The notes: generated by a model not told the origin, from the letters alone. DNA of 64,000 nucleotides from CAZLYX01 sp964563885 (GCA_964563885.1 CAZLYX010000001.1:1-64000); one strand, 5' to 3'. Numbered from the stretch's first letter, positions 26,425 through 37,240 are shown. Numbers and translations are program-made.

Positions 26425-28173
26425 ATGAGCATTGTGTTACACGGCGTATCTGCAGGAAGAGGCATTTCAATCGGTCGAGCACACCTTATTGTGCGCGGCA
26501 TCGATGAAGTGCCACAATACAATCTTGTTCCTACAGAATTAAATGCCGAAGTAGCACGATATGAAGCAGCCATTAAAACCTCGCGCAAACAACTTGAACA
26601 ATTACGCAGCGCTATTCCTGAAAATGCACCTACAGAGTTGGGTGCCTTTATTTCACTACATTTAATGTTGCTCACTGATGTCACCTTGTCTCGCGAGCCA
26701 GTGGACATCATCGAAGAACAAAAAATCAATGCTGAATGGGCGCTAAAAATTCAAACTGAACGCTTATCCGATCAATTTGAAGCGATAGAAGACGCGTATC
26801 TACGCGAACGCAAACAAGACATGATGCAAGTAGTTGAGCGGGTTCAAAAAAACCTAGCTGGCATGAGTACTGAAATTAATATTGGTGCCAATTTACTTGA
26901 TGACACAATACTCATTGCTCATGATTTAGCACCAGCAGACACCGTTTATTTTAAAGAGCAGCGCATTGCTGGTTTTGTGACCGATGCTGGCGGCCCTACA
27001 AGCCATACTGCTATTTTAGGCCGCAGCCTAAACATTCCTTCAGTTATCGGCCTGCGTAATGCTCGCCAAATCATCAGTGAAGACGAATGGGTGATTGTTG
27101 ATGGCATCAGCGGCGTGCTCATTATTAATCCAGATGATTTAGTGTTGGCCGAATACCGCCGTCGTGTGCGCGAATTACGCAGCCACAAGCGTCAACTCAG
27201 CAAACTAAAAGACACCGCTGCCACCACAGAAGATGGCGTAGATATTGAATTGCTTGCTAATATCGAATCGGCTGAAGACATCAAAACTCTGCATAAAATT
27301 GCTGCCGATGGTGTAGGCCTGTTTCGCAGTGAATTTCTATATTTAAACCGCGACAGTTTACCCAGTGAAGACGAACAATATGCCATTTACGCCAATTTAG
27401 TTAAGAAACTCAGAGGCAAGCCCATCACCATTCGCACCGTAGATTTGGGTGTGGATAAAAACCCGCGCTGGTTTAGCCATGCTCATACGCTCAATCCTGC
27501 GCTGGGCATGACGGGCATCCGTCTCTGCTTGGCTGAGCCGATGATGTTTCGCACCCAAATGCGCGCCATTTTACGCGCGGCCATACACGGGCCAGTAAAA
27601 ATCATGTGGCCAATGATCAGTTCAGTATCTGAATTAAAACAATGTTTAACACATCTAGAAACTGCTAGAAAACAATTAGAAGAACGCGATGTGCCATTTG
27701 GCGAGCTAAAAACAGGCTGCATGATAGAAATTCCTTCTGCTGCACTCACTGTTGCAAGCCTGCTTAAACTGATCGACTTTATATCAGTTGGCACCAACGA
27801 TTTAATTCAATACACATTATCAGTCGATCGTGGCGATGACAGCGTTAGCTATCTCTATCAGCCTGGTCATCCAGCCATTTTAAAACTGCTGCATCACATT
27901 ATTCGCACCGCACTGCGCATGAATAAATCAGTATCAGTATGTGGCGAAATGGCGGGCGACCCCGTTTATACCCGTGTGTTATTGGGTATGGGTTTGCGCC
28001 GTTTCTCAATGAATACCAATAACTTATTATCCATAAAAGACGTTATTATTCACAGCAACATCAATAAGCTAGAATTGGAAATACCCACCATTTTACGCAA
28101 TGAAGATCCCGATAGAACCGATAAACTGCTTAAAAAACTTAACCATGTACCAGCTATCGAAGAATCTAATTAA
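26425..28173 (+). CDS. ptsI: PTS enzyme I, phosphoenolpyruvate-protein phosphotransferase
   Basis: 582 residues from the ATG at 26425, which has AAAAGGAAT before it and starts 2 bases after ptsH. The frame is open further upstream, but that part runs through ptsH in another frame and is not coding. The phosphohistidine is in GGPTSHTAILGR (near residue 193). The PEP-binding C-terminal domain shows GVGLFRSEFLYL, GMTGIRLCL, SVGTNDLIQYTLSVDR and CGEMAGDP. It starts the phosphate relay EI to HPr to EIIA. Confidence 0.96.
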   Translation: MSIVLHGVSAGRGISIGRAHLIVRGIDEVPQYNLVPTELNAEVARYEAAIKTSRKQLEQLRSAIPENAPTELGAFISLHLMLLTDVTLSREPVDIIEEQKINAEWALKIQTERLSDQFEAIEDAYLRERKQDMMQVVERVQKNLAGMSTEINIGANLLDDTILIAHDLAPADTVYFKEQRIAGFVTDAGGPTSHTAILGRSLNIPSVIGLRNARQIISEDEWVIVDGISGVLIINPDDLVLAEYRRRVRELRSHKRQLSKLKDTAATTEDGVDIELLANIESAEDIKTLHKIAADGVGLFRSEFLYLNRDSLPSEDEQYAIYANLVKKLRGKPITIRTVDLGVDKNPRWFSHAHTLNPALGMTGIRLCLAEPMMFRTQMRAILRAAIHGPVKIMWPMISSVSELKQCLTHLETARKQLEERDVPFGELKTGCMIEIPSAALTVASLLKLIDFISVGTNDLIQYTLSVDRGDDSVSYLYQPGHPAILKLLHHIIRTALRMNKSVSVCGEMAGDPVYTRVLLGMGLRRFSMNTNNLLSIKDVIIHSNINKLELEIPTILRNEDPDRTDKLLKKLNHVPAIEESN

Positions 28174-28217
28174 TCAACCAAATTCACCACGCTAAACAGC
28201 TATTGTTATATATATCA

Positions 28218-28249
28218 AAAGGCTACCTGAAAGATTTCAGGTAGCCTTT
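28218..28249 (+). terminator. Uptake-sequence terminator after ptsI
   Basis: AAAGGCTACCTGAAA (28218-28232) with its complement (28235-28249), loop 2 bases. It lies 44 bases after the ptsI stop and 33 bases from the end of the convergent ATPase gene. Confidence 0.8.
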
Positions 28250-28282
28250 ATGTATTCGAAACAATTGCTTATTGGGTAATGG

Positions 28283-30727
28283 TTAACGTTTGAGTAAACG
28301 CAGTGCATTCCCCAACACCAGCAACGAGCTAAAACTCATGCCTAATGCTGCAATCCATGGTGTCACCACGCCAGAAACAGCCAAAGGCACTGCAACCAAG
28401 TTATACATCATTGCCCAAATTAAGTTCTCACGGATAATCAGCCGCGTTTTACGTGCTTGCCTGATCATTTTTGGCAACACGTTCATATCATCATTAAGCA
28501 ACACTACATCGCTGCCATCACGCGCCACATCAGCGCCGCCAGCTACCGTCACCGACACATCAGCCTTGGCCAACACTGGCGCATCATTAATGCCGTCACC
28601 CACCATCAGCACACGAATCCCTTGCCGCTGTAACGTTTCTACATAAGCCAGCTTATCTTCTGGCGTGGCTTGCGCATTGTACACATCTAAATTTAAAGTT
28701 TTAGCTAATGCGCTCACTGCTGCTTCGCGGTCGCCACTCAGCACATGCAATTTTAAACCCATGCTTTTTAAATCAGCCAACATCGCTGGCACATTGGCTT
28801 TAATAGTGTCTTGCAGCAAAAAGGCTGCCTGAAAGCCTGTTTGATTGCCCAGTGCAATAACACTGCCATCATATTCAATGTTGGCCAATGCTGCTGGCAT
28901 CTCGCCCGCAATTTCCGCCACAAACTCTGGTCGCCCAATTGACCATATTCCCTCTTGCCCAGCAACAGTTACCCGTGCGCTCACGCCGTGGCCAACACGG
29001 TTTAAATGACCACTCACGGGCACATTATCCTCTTCACATGGTAGTGCCATTAGCGCGCGCGCAATCGGATGTTCCGACTGCCCTTCTAGTGCCTGTGCCA
29101 CCGTCACCAATTGCGCCACTGAATGCGCGCCAAGCTCAAGCACGTCTATCACACTCAAAGAACCTTCAGTAAGCGTGCCGGTTTTATCAAACACCACATC
29201 TGTTACCGCCGGCAAAGTTTCCAATACATGGCCTCGCCCAACCAACACCCCATCAGAAGCCAAAGTGCCAGTTGAAGCGGCCAAGGCGGCTGGTGTAGCT
29301 AAAGCTAATGCACATGGGCAGGTAATCACCAACAAAGACACGGTAACCCACAGTGCAGTTTGCGCATCGGCATATACTGTCCAGCCAACAAACACCAGCA
29401 AAGCCAATATTAACAACCCAGCCACAAAAACCGAAGCATAGCGATCAGCCAATACCGCCATACGCGGTTTTTCTGCTAACGCACGATCAAGCAACTTCAC
29501 AATATGTGCCACACGAGTTTCATTGCCAAGTTTTTCAGTGCGCACCACCAACGGGCTGGTAGCATTGAGTGTGCCCGCCACCACATGATCTCCTGCCTGT
29601 TTGTATACAGGTAAACTCTCGCCGGTCAGCATTGCCTCGTTCAACTCACTTTCGCCCGACAGCACAACTCCATCTACTGGCAACACTTCACCAGGACGCA
29701 CCAACAACACATCACCCACTTTTAGTTGCACTACCGCTGCCTCGCGCACCGTTTGGCTGGCTGGATAATCTGTGAGTAAATGACAAAATGCCGGCACCAT
29801 TTTCACCAGACGCTCTGCCGCATCGCCAGCTTTGCGCCGTGCGATTTGTTCCATGTAGCGACCACCGAGCAGTAAGAATACAAACATAGAAATCGAATCA
29901 AAATACAAGCCGTGTTTTATTTTTGCTAATAAAGCATAAGTGCTCGCCACAAAAGCCAATATAATAGCCAACGTTACCGGCGTATCCATACCAACACGGC
30001 GGTTTTTCAAATCACGCCATGCACCCTTATAAAACGGCACTGCCGAATACACCATCACTGGCAGAGTCAATACCATGCCAGCCCACTGCATGATCCACAG
30101 TTGTTGATCTTCCATTGCGTCAGCAGTATCAAGATACACTGGCAAAATAAACATCATCACTTGCATCATCGACAGCCCCGCTACTGCCAAACGTATCAAC
30201 GCTTGCTTGCGCTCTGCCTGCGCCTGCACTTCAATTTTTTGTGCATCATAAGGCGAAGCGGTATAGCCCGTATTTTGAATACGCAACAAAATATCAGACA
30301 GTTTTAAACGGCTGTTGTCCCACACCACTCGCACGCGCTGAGTGCTGTAATTCAACTCCACTCTAACCATGCCATTTAAACGCAATAATTGCTGTTCCAC
30401 CAGCCACACGCAAGCGGCACAGGTGATACCGCCGAGCATCAACACCCCTTCTCGCTCATCACCTTCGCCCATTTCAACAAATTCTGCCTGAACCTCTGGC
30501 AAATCATATAGTTTTAGTTGTGCCAGCATTTCCTGAGGTGGCAAAGCTGCTTTTTCAGCATCGGCTGTGCGCTGCTTATAATAATTGCCTAAACCAGCAT
30601 CAATAATACTCTGCGCCACCGCCTGACAACCAGCGCAACAAGACGGCTCATCCCGTCCTTCGTAACGAATGGACAAATCAATTTGCTTGGGCACATCCAG
30701 CCCACAATGGAAACAGGTTTTTTTCAT
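28283..30727 (-). CDS. ccoI: Copper-transporting P1B-ATPase, CcoI/FixI type
   Basis: 814 residues from the ATG at 30727 (MKKTCFHCG); the open frame extends 12 codons further without support. An N-terminal cysteine-rich region (CFHCG; CCAGC) and an HMA domain with ITCAAC near residue 100 are followed by eight membrane helices, [10 protein letters not shown], the phosphorylation motif [14 protein letters not shown] and [13 protein letters not shown]. The N-terminal layout is that of FixI/CcoI pumps, which export copper for assembly of cbb3 oxidase. The oxidase genes are not in this window. It carries an AGGCTGCCTGAA variant uptake sequence near 28823. Confidence 0.9.
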   Translation of the reverse strand: MKKTCFHCGLDVPKQIDLSIRYEGRDEPSCCAGCQAVAQSIIDAGLGNYYKQRTADAEKAALPPQEMLAQLKLYDLPEVQAEFVEMGEGDEREGVLMLGGITCAACVWLVEQQLLRLNGMVRVELNYSTQRVRVVWDNSRLKLSDILLRIQNTGYTASPYDAQKIEVQAQAERKQALIRLAVAGLSMMQVMMFILPVYLDTADAMEDQQLWIMQWAGMVLTLPVMVYSAVPFYKGAWRDLKNRRVGMDTPVTLAIILAFVASTYALLAKIKHGLYFDSISMFVFLLLGGRYMEQIARRKAGDAAERLVKMVPAFCHLLTDYPASQTVREAAVVQLKVGDVLLVRPGEVLPVDGVVLSGESELNEAMLTGESLPVYKQAGDHVVAGTLNATSPLVVRTEKLGNETRVAHIVKLLDRALAEKPRMAVLADRYASVFVAGLLILALLVFVGWTVYADAQTALWVTVSLLVITCPCALALATPAALAASTGTLASDGVLVGRGHVLETLPAVTDVVFDKTGTLTEGSLSVIDVLELGAHSVAQLVTVAQALEGQSEHPIARALMALPCEEDNVPVSGHLNRVGHGVSARVTVAGQEGIWSIGRPEFVAEIAGEMPAALANIEYDGSVIALGNQTGFQAAFLLQDTIKANVPAMLADLKSMGLKLHVLSGDREAAVSALAKTLNLDVYNAQATPEDKLAYVETLQRQGIRVLMVGDGINDAPVLAKADVSVTVAGGADVARDGSDVVLLNDDMNVLPKMIRQARKTRLIIRENLIWAMMYNLVAVPLAVSGVVTPWIAALGMSFSSLLVLGNALRLLKR

Positions 30728-30821
30728 AAGCAAAATTGTACGCGCACCCGCCTTGTCGGGCAAATAAGAGCAACCTCGCCCGTTTATTTTATAAAATAGC
30801 TAAATGGTAAAAGCACTAAGT

Positions 30822-31043
30822 TTACATCTCAACCAAGCGTGTAAATGAAGCACTCATTAAAGCTTTGGCAAGATAAATGAAAGCCGCTATATTATGATAA
30901 ATATCCAATAACTCACCCGCTAAATAATAATTGTGTTCTACACTATTATTAAAGATAACCGCTGCGAAACTAGACGTTAAAGTTATATCAGAGTAGTTTT
31001 GCAAGTTGATGACCATTAACAATGGCGTCATTGTTTTCGACAT
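30822..31043 (-). CDS. Unrecognised 73-residue frame
   Basis: Open frame with ATG start in the 445-base space between the copper ATPase and tspO. The product (with SDITLTSSFAAVIFNN and a hydrophobic DIYHNIAAFIYLAKALM) matches no family I know and lacks a clear ribosome-binding site. An AT-rich stem-loop (30925-30951) lies inside it. It may be a remnant or chance. Nothing else is visible in this gap. Confidence 0.25.
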   Translation of the reverse strand: MSKTMTPLLMVINLQNYSDITLTSSFAAVIFNNSVEHNYYLAGELLDIYHNIAAFIYLAKALMSASFTRLVEM

Positions 31044-31172
31044 GTTAAATGGTTAGATTTCAATCAATCTCAACCATTATAAAAGCTGCATTTCCCACAT
31101 ATAAACCTAAGCTGGTATTTTTAATATCTGATTTAACCCAACTTAATACTTGAGAGATAAAGAGAAATAAAT

Positions 31173-31649
31173 ATGAATAAATTGGCCAAAATATTTATCG
31201 TTGTCATTATCTGTGTTGCCGTTGGTTACTTTTCTGGAATAGTGACTCGCGCCAGCATTGAGACTTGGTATCCAACCTTAATCAAACCTAGTTTTAACCC
31301 ACCCAATTGGATTTTTGCACCAGTATGGACGCTCTTGTACATGATGATGGGCGTTGCAGGCGGGCTGATTTGGAGTAAATCAGATATCAACAAAAACTTA
31401 GTTAAGACCGCTTTATGGCTTTTTGCCATTCAATTGATTCTAAACGCTCTGTGGTCTTATCTGTTTTTTGGATTACACAGCCCAATGCTGGCAGGAATGG
31501 AAATTGTATTATTGTGGGTGATGATTTTTGCAACCTATAAGCAGTTTGCTAAAATCGACAATACCGCCGCTTATTTAATGCTACCCTACTTAACTTGGGT
31601 AAGTTTTGCCATGATTTTAAATGCCAATATTTGGTGGTTAAATCGCTAA
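31173..31649 (+). CDS. tspO: TspO/MBR family tryptophan-rich sensory protein
   Basis: 158 residues, five membrane helices. The family pattern is clear: WYPTLIKPSFNPPNWIFAPVW, LYMMMGVAGGLIW, LNALWSYLFFG and the final MILNANIWWLN. TspO proteins bind porphyrins and related ligands and affect tetrapyrrole homeostasis; the function here is inferred from family. Single gene, ended by a degenerate uptake-sequence hairpin. Confidence 0.93.
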   Translation: MNKLAKIFIVVIICVAVGYFSGIVTRASIETWYPTLIKPSFNPPNWIFAPVWTLLYMMMGVAGGLIWSKSDINKNLVKTALWLFAIQLILNALWSYLFFGLHSPMLAGMEIVLLWVMIFATYKQFAKIDNTAAYLMLPYLTWVSFAMILNANIWWLNR

Positions 31650-31733
31650 AACTCTGTTCATTATTATATTCAACACTGCCTATAAGTACGTTCTGATTCT
31701 AACCAAACAGACTACTCATTTATTTAACCAGAA

Positions 31734-31786
31734 AAGCTACCTGAACGAGCAATTGTCATGAAACAAATAAAGCTTCAGGTAGCCTT
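31734..31786 (+). terminator. Degenerate uptake-sequence hairpin after tspO
   Basis: AAGCTACCTGAA (31734-31745) faces TTCAGGTAGCCTT (31774-31786) with a 28-base loop and one bulge. No strong T-run. The following 140 bases before the MFS gene show nothing else. Confidence 0.5.
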
Positions 31787-31929
31787 CTAGTCAATATAAA
31801 AAATGCTGCATACATTACTATTGATTACTTTAAGAGCTTATCGTCTTAGCGTCGCTATACCAGCAAAGTTACTTATCATTGTGAGTTGAGCAAGTGCTTG
31901 CGCAGATTATAGCCAACACGTTCTATTAA

Positions 31930-33174
31930 GTGTCCGACAACAAAAACTCTTTTCATGTAATATGCAGCCGCATATCAATTAGGCCATGGAGGGCTTGCGT
32001 GCCTATTACCGTATGGGGCTTAGCAATTGCACAAGCATTGCTGGCTACAGGAAATATCTTACTTGTCGCGGTAACTGCGTTAATTGGTAAACAATTGGCC
32101 AGTCACTCAGCCTTAATCACCTTGCCGGTAGCTTTACAGTATCTGGGTATGATTATAGCAACCTTACCCGCTGCACTTTTAATGCAAAAAATGGGGCGGA
32201 AATTTGGCTTTATTGTCGGCAACTGCATTGGTTTATTTGGCATTTGGGTGGCATTGCAAGGTTTAGAAGCCAGCAGCTTGATGCACTTTGCCAGTGGCTC
32301 ATTTTTAATTGGCATGGCCATTGGTACTGCCCAGCAGTATCGTTTTGCCGCTTTAGATGTGTGCTCAGTTAAACAGCGTCCACGCGCGATTAGCATGGTG
32401 ATGGCTGGAGGTATTCTAGCTGCTATTTTGGGGCCGAATTTAGCGATTTGGTCGCGTCAATGGTTTGATGGTAATCCTTTTGTAGGTGCGTTTTATGGGT
32501 TATTTATTCTCTATACCTTAGCTTTAGTGCTGATTGCCAGCTTACCTTTAGCGGCACCCATCAAAAACACAGTGAAGCAAACCACACGCAGTTATCGTGA
32601 ACTCTTTAAACAGCCCTTATTAATAGCAGCGATGGCTTCTGGAGCGATCGGTTATGCTGTGATGGTTTTACTAATGACCGCGACACCTATTGCTATGCAG
32701 CACGATGGGTTCCCGTTTAATAATATTGTTTGGGTGATTCAATGGCATGTGTTGGGCATGTATGTTCCATCATTTTTTACAGGAAACTTGATTCGCCGCT
32801 TTAGTTCACGTACGGTAATTTTATGGGGCTGTATCGTATTGGCTCTTTGCGTATTAGTCAACGTTTTGGGAAGCAGCTACTGGCACTATCTAGTGGGCTT
32901 GCTACTGCTAGGTGTTGGTTGGAACTTTACCTTTATTGGTGCAACGCATTTATTGACCTTTACCTACGAACCAGCTGAACAAGGCAAAGTACAAGGCATC
33001 AATGAGTTTATGGTGTTTACTGCCGCCGCTTTGGGTAGCTTATTAGCAGGTGTCGGTGTCGACAAACTTGGCTGGACATGGCTCAATCTTGCTTCGTTGC
33101 CGCCGGTAATTATCGTCGCTTGGGGTATTGTGCGATTAGCTGATCAGCGCGCACGTATTCGTGAAAAAAAGTAA
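31930..33174 (+). CDS. MFS transporter, substrate unknown
   Basis: 414 residues, twelve predicted membrane helices. The loop 2-3 motif appears as LMQKMGRKFGFIVG, and TLPVALQYLGMIIATLPA is typical of a group of small-molecule MFS proteins. No substrate can be named. The only in-frame start before the first helix is GTG at 31930, without a clear ribosome site, so the true start or an upstream frameshift should be considered. Single gene. Confidence 0.8.
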   Translation: MSDNKNSFHVICSRISIRPWRACVPITVWGLAIAQALLATGNILLVAVTALIGKQLASHSALITLPVALQYLGMIIATLPAALLMQKMGRKFGFIVGNCIGLFGIWVALQGLEASSLMHFASGSFLIGMAIGTAQQYRFAALDVCSVKQRPRAISMVMAGGILAAILGPNLAIWSRQWFDGNPFVGAFYGLFILYTLALVLIASLPLAAPIKNTVKQTTRSYRELFKQPLLIAAMASGAIGYAVMVLLMTATPIAMQHDGFPFNNIVWVIQWHVLGMYVPSFFTGNLIRRFSSRTVILWGCIVLALCVLVNVLGSSYWHYLVGLLLLGVGWNFTFIGATHLLTFTYEPAEQGKVQGINEFMVFTAAALGSLLAGVGVDKLGWTWLNLASLPPVIIVAWGIVRLADQRARIREKK

Positions 33175-33229
33175 CAATTTAATCTCGCTGGTTCTGCTCG
33201 AGGCAACATTGTAGGTCACAGAGATTGTT

Positions 33230-33389
33230 TATACTCGCTCGTCAAATCATCACTTCAACATCTTTAGTCATCCATGTTGTAGTGAGACTCAACGCATAGT
33301 TTGTAATAACTCGCAAGGATAACAAATCGTTTTAAACCATCGGAAAGCTGTAAAGCCGCTCACAACAATGTGGGTGGCTTTTTTTATTT
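33230..33389 (+). ncRNA. Candidate small RNA between the MFS gene and grpE
   Basis: A possible -10 element TATACT (33230-33235), with only a weak -35 (TTGTAG at 15-bp spacing), is followed about 115 bases later by a strong intrinsic terminator (33352-33389): AAAGCC...GGCTTT with a GTG/CAC inner stem and a T-rich tail. No coding frame explains the stretch. It could equally be the terminator of the MFS gene, whose stop is 178 bases upstream. The rest of the 400-base gap holds a lone uptake sequence (from about 33401). Confidence 0.3.
33352..33389 (+). terminator. Intrinsic terminator upstream of grpE
   Basis: AAAGCC (33352-33357) with GGCTTT (33376-33381), inner CTCAC/GTGGG pairing, followed by a seven-T stretch interrupted by A. 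Confidence 0.8.
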
Positions 33390-33574
33390 GCTGATAAAAA
33401 GGCTACCTGAACGCTTGAATATTACTCAGACAACCTTATATTACGTGTATTGAATGAATAAGACCTTTTCAATCAAAGCATTTAGAAGCCTGGCAACAAA
33501 ATGGTATTCGTTGCAGTTTGAATGTTGAAGTCTAGAATAATGAATGATGACCCTTTAAAACAGGATAGTGAAAC

Positions 33575-34138
33575 ATGTCTGAACCAAACCAAAACCCAGA
33601 AGAAAAACTAGAAACAGCTGCTGAGGCGGCAGAAGTTATTGAAGCTGCTGAAACAGAAGTCGAAATAGCCCCAACTTATGAAGAATTACAAACGCAAATC
33701 ATTGAGTTGGAAGGCATGTTAAAAGACGAAAAATTACGTGGTCTAGCCAACGAGCAAAACTTACGACGTCGTCACACAGATGAGTTGCAAGCTGCCCATA
33801 AATTTGCTGGCCAAAAATTTGCCAGTGAAATGCTGCCTGTAAAAGATTACTTAGAAATGGCTTTGCTTGACCAAAGCGGTAATTTTGAAGCACTAAAAAT
33901 GGGTGTTGACATGACATTGTCAGAGTTAACCAAAGCTTTCCTAAATGCACAAATTACTGAAATAAAAGCAGAAATTGGTAATAAATTAGACCCACATCAG
34001 CACCAGGCAATGCAAACAGTAGAGAGCGAGCAAGAAGCCAATACCATTGTAAGCGTGATGAAAAAAGGTTATCTACTGGCCGACCGCGTATTGCGACCAG
34101 CCATGGTAGTGGTGGCCAAGGCCGCCGATGCAGAATGA
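33575..34138 (+). CDS. grpE: Nucleotide exchange factor GrpE
   Basis: 187 residues. An acidic Ala/Glu-rich N-terminus precedes a long coiled coil (YEELQTQIIELEGMLKDEKLRGLANEQNLRRR) and the beta-wing domain ending in VMKKGYLLADRVLRPAMVVVAK. GrpE releases ADP from DnaK. dnaK follows after 257 bases, with a terminator and a promoter candidate between, so the two are probably separate units. Confidence 0.96.
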   Translation: MSEPNQNPEEKLETAAEAAEVIEAAETEVEIAPTYEELQTQIIELEGMLKDEKLRGLANEQNLRRRHTDELQAAHKFAGQKFASEMLPVKDYLEMALLDQSGNFEALKMGVDMTLSELTKAFLNAQITEIKAEIGNKLDPHQHQAMQTVESEQEANTIVSVMKKGYLLADRVLRPAMVVVAKAADAE

Positions 34139-34170
34139 AAGCATCGATGCACCCAATTCATTAAAAAAAC

Positions 34171-34195
34171 TTTACTGAGACGGCAGTAAATTTTT
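34171..34195 (+). terminator. Weak terminator after grpE
   Basis: TTTACTG (34171-34177) with CAGTAAA (34184-34190) followed by TTTTC. The stem is AT-rich. A variant uptake sequence TTCAGGCAGCCT follows at 34194-34205. Confidence 0.5.
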
Positions 34196-34299
34196 CAGGC
34201 AGCCTTTTAATACAGCAACACAACTTAATAGATAAATTTAAAAGCTAAACACCTGATTTAAAATATATAAGCATATCAGTAAAAAATAATCCGCAGACA

Positions 34300-34328
34300 C
34301 TTGAAAACACTGCAACACACCTTACTTA
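34300..34328 (+). promoter_or_regulatory. Possible sigma-32 heat-shock promoter of dnaK
   Basis: CTTGAAA (34300-34306), 13 bases, then CCTTACTT. The -35 part matches the heat-shock consensus exactly; the -10 part matches CCCCATNT only in part. It lies about 70 bases before dnaK. Confidence 0.35.
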
Positions 34329-34395
34329 GCAAACAACAGGGCAAAGTCCCCAACAATATTTATAATATATTATTATTTTAAGGAGCTATAAAATC

Positions 34396-36318
34396 ATGGC
34401 AAAAGTAATTGGTATTGACTTAGGTACAACCAACTCATGCGTGGCTATTTCTGAAAATGGCCAAACCAAAGTAATTGAAAATGCAGAAGGCGCACGCACC
34501 ACTCCTTCAGTGGTTGGCTATCTGGATGGCGGCGAAATCTTGGTTGGCGCACCAGCGAAACGCCAAGCGGTAACCAATCCCAAAAACACTATTTATGCTT
34601 CAAAGCGTTTAATTGGCCATAAATTTGATGATAAAGAAGTACAAAAAGATATGGACTTAATGCCATTTGAAATCATCAAAGCAGCCAATGGCGATGCCTG
34701 GGTAAAAGCACAGGGCAACGAATTATCTGCGCCGCAAATTTCTGCTGAAATATTGCGCAAAATGAAAGAAGCTGCTGAAAGTTATTTAGGCGAAAAAGTT
34801 ACTGAGGCAGTGATTACCGTACCTGCCTACTTTAACGACAGCCAACGCCAAGCCACTAAAGATGCAGGCCGCATCGCCGGGCTAGATGTAAAACGCATTA
34901 TCAACGAACCAACTGCAGCCGCATTGGCGTTTGGTATGGATAAAAGCGATAAAGCAGACCGTAAAATTGCAGTGTATGACTTGGGTGGTGGTACTTTCGA
35001 TATTTCTATTATTGAAATTGCCAACGTAGACGAAGACAAACAGTTTGAAGTATTGGCCACAAACGGCGACACCTTTTTAGGCGGCGAAGACTTTGACCAG
35101 CGCCTAATCGATCATATCGTTGGCGAGTTCCAAAAAGATCAAGGCATCGATCTCAAAAAAGACGTGATGGCACTACAACGCCTAAAAGAAGCTGCTGAAA
35201 AAGCCAAAATCGAATTGTCTAGCGGCCAACAAACTGAAATCAATCTGCCATACATCACCATGGATGCGAGCGGCCCGAAACACTTAGCGATGAAAATCAC
35301 TCGCGCCAAATTCGAAAGCTTAGTAGAAGATTTAGTGGCGCGCACAATTGAGCCTTGTAAAATTGCCGTTAAAGATGCTGGTTTGAATGTAAGCGAAATT
35401 GATGATGTAATTTTGGTAGGCGGTCAATCGCGCATGCCTAAAGTACAAGAAGCTGTAAAAGCTTTCTTTGGCAAAGAGCCGCGTAAAGATGTGAACCCAG
35501 ATGAAGCTGTCGCTGTAGGCGCCGCGATTCAAGGTGAAGTGTTGTCAGGTGGTCGTAGCGACGTATTGCTACTAGACGTTACCCCATTATCATTGGGTAT
35601 TGAAACCATGGGCGGCATTATGACCAAGCTAATCCAAAAAAACACCACCATTCCAACCAAAGCATCACAAACGTTCTCAACTGCTGAAGATAACCAATCA
35701 GCCGTAACAATCCATGCGTTACAAGGTGAGCGCGAACGTGCCAGCGCCAATAAATCTTTGGGCCAATTTAATTTGGGCGACATCGCACCAGCTCCACGCG
35801 GCCTGCCACAAATTGAAGTAACCTTTGATATTGATGCCAACGGTATCTTGCATGTTTCTGCCAAAGATAAAGGCACGGGCAAAGCTGCTAACATCACCAT
35901 CCAAGGTTCTTCAGGTCTAAGTGAAGAAGAAATCGAACGCATGGTGAAAGATGCAGAAGCAAATGCTGATGAAGATCGCAAACTCACTGAGCTGGTTGCA
36001 TCTCGTAACCAAGCTGAAGCATTAATCCATTCAGTTAAAAAATCGCTGACTGATTATGGTGATAAATTGAGTGCTGATGAAAAAGCTAATATTGAAGATG
36101 CAGTTAAAGCAGCTGAAGAAGCAGTCGCAGGAGAAGATAAAGCTGACATTGATGCTAAAGCAGAAATCTTAGGCACCGCCAGTCAAAAACTAGGTGAACT
36201 GGTATATGCACAAGCAGAAGCAGAAGAAGCTGGTGGAGCTGAAGCCGATACTGCCAAAAATGCTGAAGACGATGTGGTTGATGCAGAGTTTGAAGAAGTG
36301 AAAGATAAAAAAGATTAA
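34396..36318 (+). CDS. dnaK: Molecular chaperone DnaK (Hsp70)
   Basis: 640 residues, full length. N-terminal ATPase ([37 protein letters not shown]), substrate-binding domain ([12 protein letters not shown]) and acidic tail ending [14 protein letters not shown]. It folds and protects proteins with DnaJ and GrpE; dnaJ is not adjacent. An AAGGAG site lies before the ATG. Confidence 0.99.
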   Translation: MAKVIGIDLGTTNSCVAISENGQTKVIENAEGARTTPSVVGYLDGGEILVGAPAKRQAVTNPKNTIYASKRLIGHKFDDKEVQKDMDLMPFEIIKAANGDAWVKAQGNELSAPQISAEILRKMKEAAESYLGEKVTEAVITVPAYFNDSQRQATKDAGRIAGLDVKRIINEPTAAALAFGMDKSDKADRKIAVYDLGGGTFDISIIEIANVDEDKQFEVLATNGDTFLGGEDFDQRLIDHIVGEFQKDQGIDLKKDVMALQRLKEAAEKAKIELSSGQQTEINLPYITMDASGPKHLAMKITRAKFESLVEDLVARTIEPCKIAVKDAGLNVSEIDDVILVGGQSRMPKVQEAVKAFFGKEPRKDVNPDEAVAVGAAIQGEVLSGGRSDVLLLDVTPLSLGIETMGGIMTKLIQKNTTIPTKASQTFSTAEDNQSAVTIHALQGERERASANKSLGQFNLGDIAPAPRGLPQIEVTFDIDANGILHVSAKDKGTGKAANITIQGSSGLSEEEIERMVKDAEANADEDRKLTELVASRNQAEALIHSVKKSLTDYGDKLSADEKANIEDAVKAAEEAVAGEDKADIDAKAEILGTASQKLGELVYAQAEAEEAGGAEADTAKNAEDDVVDAEFEEVKDKKD

Positions 36319-36338
36319 TTGATCTTTATTCACCAGTA

Positions 36339-36367
36339 AAAAAAGGACGCTCACAGCGTCCTTTTTT
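36339..36367 (+). terminator. Intrinsic terminator of dnaK
   Basis: GGACGCT (36345-36351) with AGCGTCC (36355-36361), A-run before and T6 after. A single uptake sequence follows immediately. Confidence 0.9.
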
Positions 36368-36446
36368 ACTTTTCAGGTAGCCTCAAATATTTTAGGGTTG
36401 TATTATATGCACTACTCGATAATTGATTGACCACTTAGGATAAAAT

Positions 36447-37196
36447 ATGACTACGCGCCAAGAAGTTTTGGATTGGTGCAGCGAAACCCTGCAACCCTCT
36501 ATGTTTCAAGACTACGCTCCAAACGGCTTGCAAGTAGAGGGCAAAGAAAATATACATACGATTGTTACCGCTGTCACCGCCAGCCTAGCGGCAATAGAAT
36601 ATGCAGTGTCAAAAAATGCGGATATGTTATTAGTGCATCATGGCTATTTTTGGCGTAGCGAACCTATCACCATTACTGGCTGGAAAAAGCTGCGTATTGC
36701 AACTTTATTACAGAATCAAATTAACATGGTCGGTTATCATCTTCCTTTAGATGCACACCCAACTTTAGGCAATAATGCTCAATTAGCTCAGCTCTTAGGG
36801 TGGAAATTGGAGAGTTTAGCTGGTGAGCAAAATTTGCTAAATATAGGCCGTTTAAACCAACCTTGCACTTTGGATCAATTAGCAGATGATTTAACCACTA
36901 AACTGCAACACAAACCAATAATTATTGGTGACAGCAATAAGTTACTCCATCGTATTGCATGGTGTACTGGTGGAGCGCAAAACTTTTTTCAGGTAGCCAT
37001 TGAAGCGGGCGTAGATGTATTTGTTACAGGTGAAATTTCAGAATCGCAATATCATATGGCGCAAGAAAGTGGTGTAGCTTTTATCAGTGCTGGCCATCAT
37101 GCTACCGAACGTTACGGTGTTCAGGCGCTCGGCGCAGCTTTAGCAAAAAAATTTAATACGAATATTTACTTTTTTGATGAAAAGAATCCTGCTTAA
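36447..37196 (+). CDS. Nif3-like dinuclear metal centre protein
   Basis: 249 residues, the YbgI/NIF3 family. Metal-ligand motifs are DMLLVHHGYFW (HH near residue 64), MVGYHLPLDAHP and the late SAGHHATERYG. These hexameric proteins bind two metal ions; they are often annotated as GTP cyclohydrolase I type 2, but the function is not established. It lies just before petABC as in Neisseria. A near-complete uptake sequence lies inside (about 36989). Confidence 0.9.
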   Translation: MTTRQEVLDWCSETLQPSMFQDYAPNGLQVEGKENIHTIVTAVTASLAAIEYAVSKNADMLLVHHGYFWRSEPITITGWKKLRIATLLQNQINMVGYHLPLDAHPTLGNNAQLAQLLGWKLESLAGEQNLLNIGRLNQPCTLDQLADDLTTKLQHKPIIIGDSNKLLHRIAWCTGGAQNFFQVAIEAGVDVFVTGEISESQYHMAQESGVAFISAGHHATERYGVQALGAALAKKFNTNIYFFDEKNPA

Positions 37197-37240
37197 AATC
37201 AAAGTTTCTGTCATAACTTTACGTTATTTTAAATAATGCT

